From contig JAPNXP010000005.1 in assembly GCA_028753945.1 (NCBI GenBank), positions 2,604,001-2,668,000 of the forward strand: a stretch of DNA of 64,000 bases. The letters are read 5' to 3'. Position numbers and translations under genes: made by a program. The notes under the pieces were generated by a model that worked only from the letters and a program-made list of their open reading frames with translations, had not been told where the DNA came from and made no database searches. Numbering within the stretch: position 1 is the first letter of the stretch; the number at the start of each line of letters is the position of its first letter. Source of the stretch: Hexactinellida sp. DTS-2022 (lineage: Eukaryota > Porifera > Hexactinellida). Positions 33,001 to 45,585 of the stretch are shown here, piece by piece.

Positions 33001-34279
33001 TTTTCTCGGATTATGTCCACCAAGGAATGGATTTCAGTGGTGGGAAAAAATTTCGAACCGGTTTTGGACTTTTCGAGGGCATTTGGTTAAAAATGCAATT
33101 ATGTAATTATTGTTAAATTGTTATTTATATATACGGTGTTTAGATTGTATATGTTCGTTAGTTGAAGTTAGTGATAAGTTTGAAACAAAATAATCTCAGT
33201 CATCTATCCTTACTTAGATATTTTTCTATTAAGCCAACGATTGAATTAATTGGATTTAATATAATTAACAGTTAAGTCAACGTCCGGTAAGACTTAAGTT
33301 TTAACTCAAGTTTTAGTCAGAGTTAAGAAAATTCTTAGAAATTCTAAGAATTTGCTTAAGTTTTGTTTAGTGAATACCAACTTAAGTCTGACTTAAGTGT
33401 TGCTTAATAAGGGGGACACTTAGTGAATTTTGAACATTCGAATTTGAGAAAGTTGAAATAGCCATTAATTTACTCTATAACAATCTAGTAAATATCCATA
33501 ATATTAGAAGTTGCGAATTCATATATCCTCGGTTATAGTGAATTCAAATTTCTATACTATACTAATCCATACTGATCCATACTAGCCAATTATCGACAAT
33601 TCACTATCTAGAATTATGATTTTGAATAGTAACCTCAATTATGAAATGTTCCTTACTCTATTTAGCGATGTCTGTCCGGTTTAGAATTTTTGTTTTAGAA
33701 TTAAAATTAAATAAATTTTATTTTTAGTAATTTTAGTGGAAAAATAATCAAAAATTCTATATATTTTGCACTAAAAAAATTATTGCTCAATAAAACTTAA
33801 TTAAATTGGAAATTCTATTCCGGGCAGACATCAGTTTTGGTACTTATACGCCTTTTTTACAATGTATGTCCGTTTCAAAAAATTTTACTTTTCTTGTAGT
33901 TATTAATGAAAAAGTGTCTTTTATTAATATTGAAATTTTTTATTTATTTTTCCAAAACAATCAGAATGATCAAAATCAACAACAATTGTGGCATTATATT
34001 TTTAAGTAATTTTAAATTTTTTTAAATTTTTTTATTTTTTTTCCCAAAGTGACCACATCAAAGGTGAAATTTTTAAAAAAAAAAAATTCGGATTCGTTTT
34101 CTTGACATATTTCCGTCTTGATCTATTGTATATTGGAAATTTAAATATTTCTTCCTTTTCACCGCGAGGTAGCCTGAAATTCAATAAGTTTAAGTTTAAG
34201 CAAATTTTAAGTTAAGAAGTTTAGTGAATAAGGCCCCAGGTGCTTAATATGTCTTGCACTTATTATAATTTATTTTACC

Positions 34280-34702
34280 CAGGGGCGTAACTGGGGACGG
34301 AGGGGCAGGGGGCATGGTCCCCCCACTCAGGGCTTCTGCCCCCCCCCGCCAACAGTGGGGGCCGGAGGGCCAGATTTATGATTTACTCACTTCAGTTTAA
34401 CAGAGATCCCTTGAGACCGGATTTGTCGGGTAACAACTGCAAACATGAAAACAACTAACTCTTGGAAAATTATAGCAATATGTCCACCCTATGCGAATCC
34501 TCCTTAAACCTTTGCACCACACGGCCCCAATTGTTCGCCCGGAGCTCCTTTGCTCGCTTCCGGTGCACCGCAAGTACTGCGAGGTCCGAGAGCCGATCGT
34601 CCGTTACATCAGGTTGTATACTACTAAAAATCGTCTTTTTTTCTGGCCCCTCCCTGAGCCACCTGCCCCCCCCCCCTGGCTAACGCTTTAGTTACGCCCC
34701 TG
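34280..34702. mobile_element. hAT-type MITE with G-rich ends
   Basis: Ends CAGGGGCGTAACTGGGG and AGTTACGCCCCTG, with the exact duplication ATTTTACC (34272-34279 and 34703-34710). Confidence 0.9.
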
Positions 34703-34723
34703 ATTTTACCTTTCCACTTTCAG

Positions 34724-36230
34724 TGTTTTCAGTATTTGGTGTACAACCTACAGACCCCAGCAGATATCCCTAATTTATGTGATGTTTTTGTGAGATATTC
34801 TCTCTCTTTGAACTCTCTACGGGAGTTACACCGGTATGTACCTCTTTTTCTTTCTATCTATTTTGATATTATTTGAATTGATTAGCAATTGTTTACATTC
34901 CCAGATAGGCAAAATCCCTCAATATGACTCTCTTTTTTCCTCTAGATTATGCACAATACTCTAAATACAATCTCTCTTACCGCCAGAACTGCAATAACTC
35001 TTGTTGTTCACTTGCGTCAATCCTCAAACCACATTGTACACACAACCCTATGCCATGATCCGTAAGTGGTTGCCAACACAATTCAAAGATGTAGTTTACG
35101 GACACGAAACACTGATAGAGAACCTACAGGATAAGCTTACATATATGGACGATAATGTTGCTGTCCCTAAGGTTGCTCAGATACCGCCAAAGTAGTACAA
35201 ACCGTCCCTATCGTAAATGGTGATTTACTTCAAACTGTTAATGGCGCTAAACACTCAAATCCCTGTCTCCAGCCCTCAAGCAGTTGACTGAGGCCACTCT
35301 GAAAGCTAATATAAACCTGTTTATACAGGCTGGGCCTAGCAAGGATAAGATATCTCTGCTGCTTGAGCTGGCTGTTAGCAAGGTTGACGTTTCGCTCGAT
35401 CAAATGCAGATCGTTCTCACCGCTCCAAATCCTAAATATCTGGACAGCTATTCATCAGGTTGAAAGAACACGTTTATGCTAAGTAATAACTGAGGTGAGA
35501 GCATTTGGGTATACTGAAAGTAGCCTTGACAAGTTAAACTTATATTTAGTTGAACAGAAAGTACATATATTAGTCATAGAAAATAGCCATTTATTCTCTC
35601 TCATATCGAAGAATCTTCACTCCTGAAATACTGCAGATTACTTGGGTGTGATGAGTTTTACGGGAGTTTTTATACAAAACAAGTCCCGAAACAATCTCGA
35701 ACTGCTTTGGCAAACTCTATTCTCATTCTAGACCAGTCGGAGTAATGGCACATCCATCTGAAAATGAAGATATACTTCAGCCCCACATTCCGAAGTCCTC
35801 TTGGCATATCAAGGAACATTCTTCCAGCACTGCTGCGAAGGAAAAGTAAATAGGTGTGATGGATAAACACATGTTAGGGACAGAGGCGAACGGATGAAAG
35901 TAAACAGGTGCTTAATATTAATAAAAAACACAAAAATAACAAAGAAATTTGTTCTAGAGCGATTTTCGAGATTTTTTTGGATTTATATACTACATATATA
36001 GAAGTAGTGTTTAATGCAATAAACGTGTATTTTAGTTTCTAAATATTACTTTTAGTCTCTGATATTGATTAACCTTAATGAATCTTCCACTTATTATACT
36101 TCTTTTTCCCTTTCCATTTATAGTATTATCAGTATTGGTGACAACCTACAGACCTACAGCCTAAGGACACCAGCAGATCTCCCTGAATTTTTGTGATGTT
36201 TTTGTGACTTGTTTGCGCTCTTTACCTGAC
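34724..36230. repeat. Dispersed repeat, copies 1 and 2, with coding-like remnant
   Basis: Segment 34724-34930 (TTTTCAGTATTTGG, CAGCAGAT, TTATGTGATGTTTTTGTGA, CTCTACGGGAGTTACACCGG) recurs at 40760-40960. Segment 35848-36230 (AATAGGTGTGATGGATAAAC, CAGGTGCTTAATA, then the same TTTCAG/CAGCAGAT block) recurs at 40670-40850. Between them, 35270-35463 (+) is open for 60-odd codons (TEATLKANINLFIQAG, SKVDVSLDQMQIV) without a start codon or known family. It may be an unclassified retroelement or a set of gene fragments. Confidence 0.45.
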
Positions 36231-36756
36231 TACATACGTTATTCGGGTATGGGATTCGCTATGACACCTGAATACTACCTTTTATTTTTGTTATCTGTCC
36301 ATTTATTGTGAGTTCTCCAGTTGGTGTATACTGTCTACCTTTTGCGAAGATCTCCCTGAGTGTATCTGTTACTTTATGAGATGTTTTTCTCCCTTTCATT
36401 TCTCTACAGACTTTTGTAGTGCATCGTGTTATTCCCCTCTAGGCTTAAAGATAGTCGAACCTAATTATAAGTATAAGTATGTAAATTCAAATGCAATTAA
36501 ACGCACGCATTATTACATTGCATTTCATCGTTTGTTCCTTTAGAATTTCAAAATGCATCGCAAAAAGTAAGTAAATCTAGTGCATTAGCAATATATTCAC
36601 ATTTCATTAAATCCACGCCCATTCATCCATATGTTTCACTTGTTGAGGTCTCAATTGGTCGTTTGACGTTTGGACAATAATTTTTGGTTTTCCAACAACT
36701 GTATCATCGTTCTGCCCTTAATTTCAGCTTAAGTTTTATAACATTGGAGTAGTGAC
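36231..36756. other. No supported gene
   Basis: AT-rich sequence with short Thr/Ser-coding stretches but no convincing ORF. Confidence 0.35.
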
Positions 36757-37079
36757 TACAGGTAAACCTCTAACAGCGGCACCTCTGAAATACGACAACC
36801 TCCGAGTTACGGCACAAAACCATTCTCCCGAATGACTTTCCAATATAAATAATACATTGTTAACCTCCGAAATACGACAACCTCCGAAATATGGCAATTA
36901 ATTGAACTCCGGATTGACATTTTCAATGCAAAATTACCTCCGAGATGCGACACTGTCTGTCAAACGCACACTTATGTCCAAAGATATTTGCGGATATTAA
37001 TTTATATATTATTCATCAATTTAATTAACAATATTTAATATATAAACTTTAAATTTCTAAGTATCTAGATAAGTCCACT

Positions 37080-37477
37080 CGAAGTTAGGGAGTCTACAAC
37101 TTCTTTCAATTTATCTACATAGATTTTCGGTCCAAACTAACAGTAGGCACATGGTATCTCTAATCCATACTCTGCTCCCCGATTGATTTTTTCTCCTCTA
37201 ACTTCAGCAATACCTTTATTAACTTCTCTCTTCAAAAATAGCGAAAAATGTCGTGCTAAGTTGAAGGAACGTGGCCTACAACAAGGTCATCTTTCAAAAC
37301 TGCAACTGCATATTTGTTTTTGATGTTTTCTGGTTCCCGTTTTAATCTTAACTTTTCTTTTTCCTCTGGAATCCAAATGTCCATATAAGCATGATAACCT
37401 CTAACAAAAGACTTAATTTCCAAAAATTTAAACTCTTCAGCACAGAAATTTGTTGCCATTCCTAGATCTAGTTCCAC
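37080..37477 (-). pseudogene. HIRAN-like domain protein fragment
   Basis: The ORF 37477-37256 reads SFVRGYHAYMDIWIPEEKEKL, REPENIKNKYAVAVLKDD and VVGHVPS, matching the HIRAN-like VRGYHVYKD...AVAV...GHVP pattern seen in many short invertebrate proteins. After a one-base frameshift near 37258 a second frame continues with RHFSLFLKREVNKGIAEV and YGLEIPCAY, then a stop around 37080. HIRAN domains bind DNA ends in helicases; the function of these stand-alone proteins is not established. It lies inside the Tigger element in opposite orientation, so it probably arrived by insertion or capture. Confidence 0.6.
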
Positions 37478-37734
37478 GTAGTACTAAACTATTATTGTAA
37501 TTATGTGCAGCTAAATGTACTCTCATTCACGCCTCACTAGGTCTTAGTTAGTAGGCACACTAACTATCTAATCGCTATATAATCCATAGGACTTAACTGA
37601 ATTCACGTATTGTGACCTATATTTACTTGTGTTTCTCACGTCTATGTCAATACTCTATTCTGTATTCATGCCTTATAACATATGTGTAATTTACAAGTCA
37701 CAGGTTTAACTATGAGTGATTTTTTGAGGAGGGT

Positions 37735-37851
37735 AAGGCCGCGAAGCGGCCGTTAATTGTGTTGCGTAGTGTCTAACACGAATAAACAAAGGTCGCTTCG
37801 CGACCTTTGTGAGAGTGATCCGTCGCGATGCGACCGAAACCGAAGGGCTCG
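37735..37851 (+). mobile_element. Helitron family B, 3' end fragment
   Basis: GGCCGC...GCGGCC hairpin, a second hairpin AAAGGTCGC/GCGACCTTT, and the end GACCGAAACCGAAGGGCTCG before T. No 5' end was found upstream. Confidence 0.7.
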
Positions 37852-38019
37852 TTATATTGAAATATAATCCGTTCTAAAACTCTGGACTTAGATTTTTTAA
37901 CTGTTCAATTAAATAAATTTCACAAAGTGTGGCTGAACTTTGTGTAACAATAGGACAATAAAGTATTATCACAATTTACGCGCCAGCACTATGGCTAGAT
38001 GTCCTTACCTAAGAAGAGG

Positions 38020-39601
38020 AATGACTTAACGCTATAAAAGAAAGTCCAGGTGATCAAATTTTATTATATGAATACTGGAATCAAACAAGAGGCCTTCCTG
38101 AAATGTTCGGATGTGGAAGGACACAGATTACAATGATACTGAAACACAGGGAGTCCATATTGACAAGCTATGAGAGTAATGCGTCAGATAAACGAGTACA
38201 AATCATTAGGATACCACGTACATCAATATATGATACAGTTAACAAGCACCTTTATGAATGGTACACCCTTGCTTGTTCCAAAAATATTTACCCAGGGGCC
38301 CACAGCTAATTGAAAAGGGATTGCAGATCGCTGCAAAAGCTTGGTATAACTGGTTTTAAAGAAAGTAATGGTTGGTTAGAGAAATGAAAAAATAAGTATA
38401 ATGTTAAACAATTAAAGGTGATTGGAGAGTCTGGAAATGTGGTTGGCGAGACAATCGATTCTTGGAAAGAGAGGTTGCCAGAAATAGTTCATGGTTATAG
38501 TAAAGAAGATATCTGGAATCTCGATGAAACAGGTATTTTCTGGCAGGCTTTGCCTGATCGTGGATTTTCAGAGAAAGGAAAGCAATGTAAGGGCGGAAAA
38601 AAAGCAAACAGAGAATAACGGTAGCTTTTATCGTAACTGCAACTGGAAGAAAAGAAACACCTGTGGTTATTTGGAAATCTAAAAAACCCCGGTGTCTTGG
38701 GATAATGCATAAAAGTGATCTACCAGTTAAGTACTTCGATCAGAAAAAAGCTTGGATGACTGGAGATATACTAGCAACTGTTCTCATGGAATTGAATCAA
38801 CAGTTGTTGGCCTGTAATCGATCAGTCCTATTAATAATGGATAATGCTGGGTGTCATCCAGATAACCTCAAGGTAAATTCACAAATATTAGGGCAATCTT
38901 TCTACCCCAGTACCCCCTAATACAACATCAAAACTTCCGCCTCTAGATCTTGGGATAATCCAAAACTTTAAAGTTCATTATCGTCACTTGTTTCTGAGGC
39001 ATGTTCTTGCCAAGATTGATGAATGTGAGACTGCATCTGATGTTACTAAATCTGTGAACATACTCATAGTAATCAAATGGGATGCCAAGGCTTGGGACAT
39101 GGTTAAATCTGAAACCATCTCGAAATGTTTTAGAAAGCCCTGGAATACTGAGTCTTACACAAGATGTTATCAGTCGTGGTTTCAATGAAGATGAAGATGA
39201 TCCATTTTTGGAACAAGATGAATGTCTAAGCTCCAGAATCTCATTGACAAGACTATACATGAAGGCTGTACTTTAAGCGAATATATAACTGGCGATGACG
39301 ACCTATCAGCGTGTGCAAACCTGATTAATAAGAACTGGGAAGACAACTTTCTGGCAGGTGTGGGACAATCTGAGCAAGCTATAGAAGATGAAGAGACAGA
39401 TGACGATATATTGATTGAAGAACCTACTGTTTTTAGCATGAATAGCTACAAGGAAGCAATAGTGGCATTAGAAAATGTTCAAGAGTTTCTGCAAAGCCGA
39501 GGACATATGCAAGAGGCTGCATCAATTACTTCTACATTTGAGGCATGCGTTGAGTTCAGGGTCTCAGAATGCACGCAGAAAAGTATTTGCGACTACTTCT
39601 A
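38020..39601 (+). pseudogene. Tigger-type DDE_1 transposase, frame-broken
   Basis: Segments in changing frames spell a pogo-family transposase. An N-terminal helix-turn-helix (FGCGRTQITMILKHR) and a CENP-B-type second helix-turn-helix (LYEWYTLACSKN ... GWLEKW) come first. The DDE_1 core shows WNLDETGIFW (first Asp, about 38510), IMDNAGCHPDNLK (second Asp, about 38840) and PPLDLGIIQNFKVHYR (third Asp, about 38940). The C-terminal 126-codon ORF (39222-39602) is acidic. At least four frame breaks occur. A host-domesticated role is unlikely given the breaks and intact element ends. Confidence 0.88.
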
Positions 39602-39736
39602 AACTTTTATGCAGAATTAAAGTTATGTAATAGACAATTTATTGTTATATGGGGGGCAACCTCCGAAATGCGACAACCTCCGAAGATCCGGCACAAACGC
39701 TGCTCCCAAGTGTCGCATTTCGGAGGTTTACCTGTA

Positions 39737-41697
39737 ATTATGGATTAGTAATGTATATTCACATTATATTTAACAGTAAATTTAGTAAATTCGGTCATCT
39801 CAGTGAAATGCTTGGATCTGCTAGCTTGGAATTCACGTTTGCATTATATATTATATATTTTATCCATATACTTTTTAAAGATTATTTTAATGTAAGTAAC
39901 CTTATTCCAGTAGTAAAGCAATCTATATCATTGGTAGTTCATCACCTTTTCTTCTCTAGTTAACGAAGAATAAATTTTTTTTAATAATTTTTTTATTTTT
40001 ATTTAACCCCTACTTTGTGCTTTTCTTTGATCGGTTTATCTCTAAATGCGGAGTTAGCATTTCCACTCTCACTAGCGCAACCGCTCTGTAGTAAATTGGT
40101 TTATCTGAAAGAATTGTGTAATTATCGAATCGAGACTGCTAATTTTGAGTTTTATATGGCGATTTTCTTAGTCCATGAAACAAAACAACAACTTGACTAG
40201 CTGTAGATAGCAACACGAATTATATATCAAAAATTTATATATTATATATTACTCGTTTGACTCGATTAATTCAAGAAACTAGTCTCAAATGAAATTCGTG
40301 GAGAAATCTCACAAATATATAGTAAATAGCTTGGCATATTTGCTATTATGATATGCAAATGAAATAAACATGCAATATTTTTTCCCAGTTAAAAGTGAAT
40401 AGTGTAAAGACGCCTAGGTACGTATGTTACTCCTCCTACTACCTGATACTCCTGAAACTCCCTACATGATGCTCTAAAGGAGATTCCGATGGAAGCATTC
40501 AATCATTCTGTGTCGTGTCCGGAGATGACCGATAGCACTCAAGTTGACTCGAGTAAGTTGCCCTTCGTAACTGGTGTACCATTCAACTAAACTTCTCAGC
40601 TCTTTTCCGTAAGCGTTAGGATGCTACACAAGTTGTACATAGCGGTCACCCAGTTTTAAAGGTAAGATTTGTTAAATAGGTGTGATGAATAAACACATGT
40701 TTGGGGACAGGCGTTCGGAAGAAAGTAAAACAGGTGCCTAATGATTGTTACACAAATTATATTTATAGTGTTTTCAGTCTTTGGTGACAACCTAAGAGAG
40801 CAGCAGATCTCCTTGAATTTATGTGATGTTTCTGTGAATTGCTCTCTGACCTCTCTACGGGAGTTACACCGGTATGTACTTCTTTTCAGTTTGTTTCCTT
40901 CTATCTGTTTTAATATTATTTGAATTGATTAGCAATTTCTCCATCCCCAGATAGGAAAAATCCCTATATTTGACAATTAAGCGGCGGACATTAGGTATGC
41001 AAATATGATATAAAAGAGTTACGATTATAATAACACAAGAATTTGAGTTCCAATAACACTCAATTTCGACACTATTGTAAATGAAATCGCTTCATAATTC
41101 CTCTCTATGCTATAGGAGAATTACCTTCACGTACATGAATCCCGCTTTGTTCATAACATGGAATCTATCGACCCGTGTCTTCTCTCGAGGAGCTCCGTTT
41201 GCTCAGACAGACTATCAAGTTCCATCCACTCCATTTGCTCGACAACTTTAGTATTCTTTCTACGGATCCAAACCTATACGTCATGTAAGTTTATCTGTTC
41301 CTTATTTATTTATTTGTGTATTTTTTGACTGATTGATTTAACTCTAACCTCCGAACCTCTAACCTCCTTGCGAACCTCTAACCTCCTTGCTGGCTAGCTC
41401 ATGTTTCTTTATGTCCCAACTTTATTATATTTAGTGTACTAGTTTACACGTTTATTGCGTTAAATATTCCGATGTTTCAAACTGGTATTGATGTCTAGAC
41501 AACAATCCAGTTGTAGTTAACTGTGTAGTACGAAAGGTAACACCAAATAGCCCTGTTTTTCGAAGTCCAAAATTAGGGGAAGCTTTTCAACAACTTTACT
41601 GATTTCCATTATATTCACTCAGAGGTTAAAACATTTTCTTAAAAATCAGACATTTCTTTATGACTCGTATGCTTACATTTTTACTGCACCGACTATA
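39737..41697. other. Intergenic; dispersed-repeat copy at 40670-40960
   Basis: Contains the second copy of the repeat described at 34724-36230. Other short ORFs (for example 39649-39963 and 40015-40200) lack recognisable motifs. Confidence 0.4.
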
Positions 41698-42044
41698 CAT
41701 AGGCGTAAAATATAGGGGGGGGGGGGGGGGGGGCTTGCCCCCGCCCCCAATTTTGTGGTCATTACATTCTAGTTAGGATTCGGATCATGTGGTCATGTGG
41801 TTATATTATTCAAATTAGGTTACCTAATTAAGAGAAATCAAACTATGCGAATCACGATTGATTTACTAACAACTAAGAATTCAATGTTTGTGTTTGCAAT
41901 CTAATTAATGAAACCTTTAAAAGTGTTATTTAGTAAGCTCTATTAAATTTAGAAACATCTGATTCTCTCTGTTTTCATAAACAGTGTGTGACTTTGAGTA
42001 TATAAATTAACCATTTGTGATTTTGCAAAAAGAATAACTTTATA

Positions 42045-43252
42045 ATGTCCGAAAAGAGAGCCAGAGAAGAACAGACAGATATCACACTGTTCCTCAACAA
42101 AAAACCTATGACTTCGTATGTAGCTGAACCAACTACTTTATTTGTAGAGGAGACTGAACTAATAGAATTGCCTATTCCTGAAAGACAGTCGATCCAAGAA
42201 TTACCCAAGCCCACGCCAAGGGCCGAAAGCGGTCATTCGATTCAGACGGCGTGGTTCGAGGAGTTTTCTTGGCTAAACTTGCGTAAAATTCGAAATCATT
42301 ATATTGTATTAGCTGTCATTGGGCATTCGAGCAACATCGCCTAAAACCTGCAGACATGATCACTTGTACACATACTTCTTTTCCATGGAAGGAGCATGTT
42401 TCAGGATGGAGTAATTTCAAGAAGGGTCGTGATGGTATCAGGAAGCATAATGAAAGTGGTATACACCGCAATGCTGAATTTGCTATAAACCTCGCTAGGA
42501 ATGCTGCAAAACATAAAGTTATTTTGGACGCAGGAACGAATAGTGAATTTGATCTCAACAGAATGGGACTTAGAGCTGTATTCGAAAGTATTAGGTTGTG
42601 CGGACATCAGGGTCTGGCTTTACGTGGACATCGTGATGAAAACAACACTGCAAACCTTAACTGAATAGTTAACTTGATTGGAAAATTTAATATAATGGTC
42701 AATCAGAATCTGACGGCTGAGAGTAAAATGAAGTACCTTTCTCCAGGAATCCAGAATGAAGTATTGAAATCACTAGGCCATTCTTTACAAAGGAACTTAA
42801 TTAATCGGATACAGACTGAATCTGTTGGGTTCAATAAAGAACCAGTATTTTCAATTATTTTGGACGAAACCACTGACATCAACCGAAAGGAACAAGTTTC
42901 ATTTTGTATTCGCTTTTGCAATACTGACTTGCAAAGTGAAGAAGTTTTCCTTGGTTTTCACCTCACCAGCCGTACCAATGCTGATAGTCTGCTCCACCTC
43001 CTTAAAACCTCGTTGCTGTGTTTTGGCCTTCCATTTACTGGAATAAGTGGTCAAGGGTACGATGGTGCTTCAAATATGGCAGGGAAGAATAATGGTCTGC
43101 AAGCCAAGGTTACTGCTGAATATCCAAAGGCTTTGTATTTGTATTGTCTTGGTCATCAGCTCAACTTGGCTGTTCAAGATTCGTTTGCATCAATTACGAT
43201 CGTAGTGAACGGGATATCAATAAGTAACAATTCTGTTTTAGGCCTACGCTAA
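42045..43252 (+). pseudogene. hAT transposase (TTF zinc finger, DUF4371), left-arm copy
   Basis: MSEKRAREEQTDITLFLNKK starts the protein. A frame break near 42290 precedes a TTF-type zinc finger (CISCHWAFEQ; GWSNFKKGRDGIRKHNES). After a stop (TGA near 42661) the DUF4371 region of the RNase H-like core continues at 42674-43195 (SIILDETTDINRKEQ; GQGYDGASNMAG; YCLGHQLNLAVQDSF). At 43195 it jumps to unrelated sequence, so the hAT dimerisation domain is absent. Both internal breaks are shared with the other arm. Confidence 0.85.
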
Positions 43253-43269
43253 TTTTACCGTAAACGAAG

Positions 43270-45176
43270 TTTACAGTCCCTATATTAAAGAAGTCCCTGG
43301 TTGAAGTAATTCTGAAAAGACTCAAGACCATGTAAATATGACTCAGCTTCCCCCCTACTCTTTCCTGGCTCACTACGATCGTTTACTATAGCCTCAAGAA
43401 ACTCGAGTGTTGCTTCATAGTGAATTAGCAACGCATCAATGGCGGGCAGGCTCATAACCCAACGCCAAGGCTGGTTTCGGTTAACCGGTTAACAGTTGCT
43501 GACATCGGTTAACGGTTAGAGATTTTATTAACCAGTTAGCCCGTCTGTTGAAAAACAGTAGAGTTATTGGGAAATTAGTGTATAAAGTATTAAAATTTTT
43601 GAATTTTATCGGAATATGTAGTCCTAAATCCATTTCTCATCACCACTTAATAAATTTTATTGGACAACATTGATTTAAATTTGCCTAAAGCACGAAATGT
43701 ATAGGTTAATATACTTATGCAGTTATACTTTATACACCTGAGTCTTATTCTGTAGTATAATCAAATTTGTATAAAGGATTGATTGTATTGAGTAGGATGG
43801 GAGGTTAACCGGTTAACCGTGGTGATTAATCGAAATGTAACCGTTGCCTCAGATCGGTTAGCCAACACCAACCTTGCCAACGCGTAGGACAAAGTGGACT
43901 TAATAAATGTTTGTCTTGCGGAGAATCACCTCTATTCTCTATCTCATTCATCAATGTCTGAAATCGATCCAACTTCTTGGGTGATTTTTTATAAAATGAA
44001 CGGCGAGTGAGATCATGACTTGAGGAATTGATGCAAACGAATCTTGAACAGCCAAGTTGAGCTGATGACCAAGACAATACAAATACAAAGCCTTTGGATT
44101 TTCAGCAGTAACCTTGGCTTGCAGACCATTATTCTTCCCTGCCATATTTGAAGCACCATCGTACCCTTGACCACGTATTCCAGTAAATGGAAGGCCAAAA
44201 CACAGCAACGAGGTTTTAAGGAGGTGGAGCAGACTATCAGCATTGGTACGGCTGGTGAGGTGAAAACCAAGGAAAACTTCTTCACTTTGCAAGTCAGTAT
44301 TGCAAAAGCGAATACAAAATGAAACTTGTTCCTTTCGGTTGATGTCAGTGGTTTCGTCCAAAATAATTGAAAATACTGGTTCTTTATTGAACCCAACAGA
44401 TTCAGTCTGTATCCGATTAATTAAGTTCCTTTGTAAAGAATGGCCTAGTGATTTCAATACTTCATTCTGGATTCCTGGAGAAAGGTACTTCATTTTACTC
44501 TCAGCCGTCAGATTCTGATTGACCATTATATTAAATTTTCCAATCAAGTTAACTATTCAGTTAAGGTTTGCAGTGTTGTTTTCATCACGATGTCCACGTA
44601 AAGCCAGACCCTGATGTCCGCACAACCTAATACTTTCGAATACAGCTCTAAGTCCCATTCTGTTGAGATCAAATTCACTATTCGTTCCTGCGTCCAAAAT
44701 AACTTTATGTTTTGCAGCATTCCTAGCGAGGTTTATAGCAAATTCAGCATTGCGGTGTATACCACTTTCATTATGCTTCCTGATACCATCACGACCCTTC
44801 TTGAAATTACTCCATCCTGAAACATGCTCCTTCCATGGAAAAGAAGTATGTGTACAAGTGATCATGTCTGCAGGTTTTAGGCGATGTTGCTCGAATGCCC
44901 AATGACAGCTAATACAATATAATGATTTCGAATTTTACGCAAGTTTAGCCAAGAAAACTCCTCGAACCACGCCGTCTGAATCGAATGACCGCTTTCGGCC
45001 CTTGGCGTGGGCTTGGGTAATTCTTGGATCGACTGTCTTTCAGGAATAGGCAATTCTATTAGTTCAGTCTCCTCTACAAATAAAGTAGTTGGTTCAGCTA
45101 CATACGAAGTCATAGGTTTTTTGTTGAGGAACAGTGTGATATCTGTCTGTTCTTCTCTGGCTCTCTTTTCGGACAT
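43270..45176 (-). pseudogene. hAT transposase (TTF zinc finger, DUF4371), right-arm copy
   Basis: The same protein as 42045-43252 in inverted orientation with the same frame break and stop. It extends further: past DSFASI the frame continues as SHDLTRRSFYKKSPKKLDRF and LSPLCPTRW (43880), is split by the MITE 43466-43876, then resumes as WVMSLPAIDALLIHYEATLE to about 43270. The C-terminal hAT dimerisation region is not visible. Only two residue differences from the left arm were noticed (GIRGQG versus GISGQG; AENPK versus AEYPK), so the duplication is recent. Confidence 0.85.
43466..43876. mobile_element. Motif-array hAT-type MITE (GGTTAACCGG), copy 3
   Basis: Ends CAAGGCTGGTTTCGGTTAAC and GTTAGCCAACACCAACCTTG, flanked by CCAACGC at 43459-43465 and 43877-43883. 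It lies in the right-arm hAT transposase, directly after the conserved PTRW motif. Confidence 0.88.
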
Positions 45177-45585
45177 TATAAAGTTATTCTTTTTGCAAAA
45201 TCACAAATGGTTAATTTATATACTCAAAGTCACACACTGTTTATGAAAACAGAGAGAATCAGATGTTTCTAAATTTAATAGAGCTTACTAAATAACACTT
45301 TTAAAGGTTTCATTAATTAGATTGCAAACACAAACATTGAATTCTTAGTTGTTAGTAAATCAATCGTGATTCGCATAGTTTGATTTCTCTTAATTAGGTA
45401 ACCTAATTTGAATAATATAACCACATGACCACATGATCCGAATCCTAACTAGAATGTAATGACCACAAAATTGGCTATGATAGCTCCGAAAATTGGGAGC
45501 GGGGGCGGTCCTACGAGCCGCACTCCCCAGTTTGAAAATATGGGGGGGCAAGCCCCCTCGCCCCCCCGTATTCTACGCCTATGGC

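Larger units (their letters stand above)
29744..34237. mobile_element. Harbinger (PIF) element
   Basis: Inverted ends GGGGGGTATTCACTAAACTT and AAGTTTAGTGAATAAGGCCC, followed inward by AACTTAAACTT motif runs. It encodes a HARBI1-type nuclease fragment (+) and a Myb-like protein (-), the two-gene layout typical of Harbinger. The 3-bp target duplication is not clear. A second internal end-like segment (about 33280-33420, TTTAGTGAATACC) suggests a related MITE inside. Confidence 0.8.
36759..39734 (+). mobile_element. Tigger/pogo element with subterminal motif arrays
   Basis: Ends CAGGTAAACCTCTAACAGC and CATTTCGGAGGTTTACCTG, between TA dinucleotides (36757-36758, 39735-39736). The motif ACCTCCGAAATACGACA occurs several times inside each end. 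It encodes a broken CENP-B/DDE_1 transposase and carries a HIRAN-like fragment and a Helitron 3' end upstream of the transposase. Confidence 0.9.
41698..45583. mobile_element. hAT element converted to a large inverted duplication
   Basis: Outer ends CATAGGCGTAAAATA and TATTCTACGCCTATG. Arms 41749-43195 and 44026-45472 are both exactly 1447 bp and align base for base without an indel (paired coordinates sum to 87221 throughout, checked at the ORF boundaries). The spacer (43196-44025) holds the continuation of the right-arm gene and a MITE. No target duplication was seen. Confidence 0.88.

Noticed and set aside
44013..44396. Second ORF overlapping the hAT transposase in another frame, mirrored at 42825-43046
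   Set aside because: Shadow frame of the DUF4371 coding sequence, present in both arms only because the DNA is duplicated.
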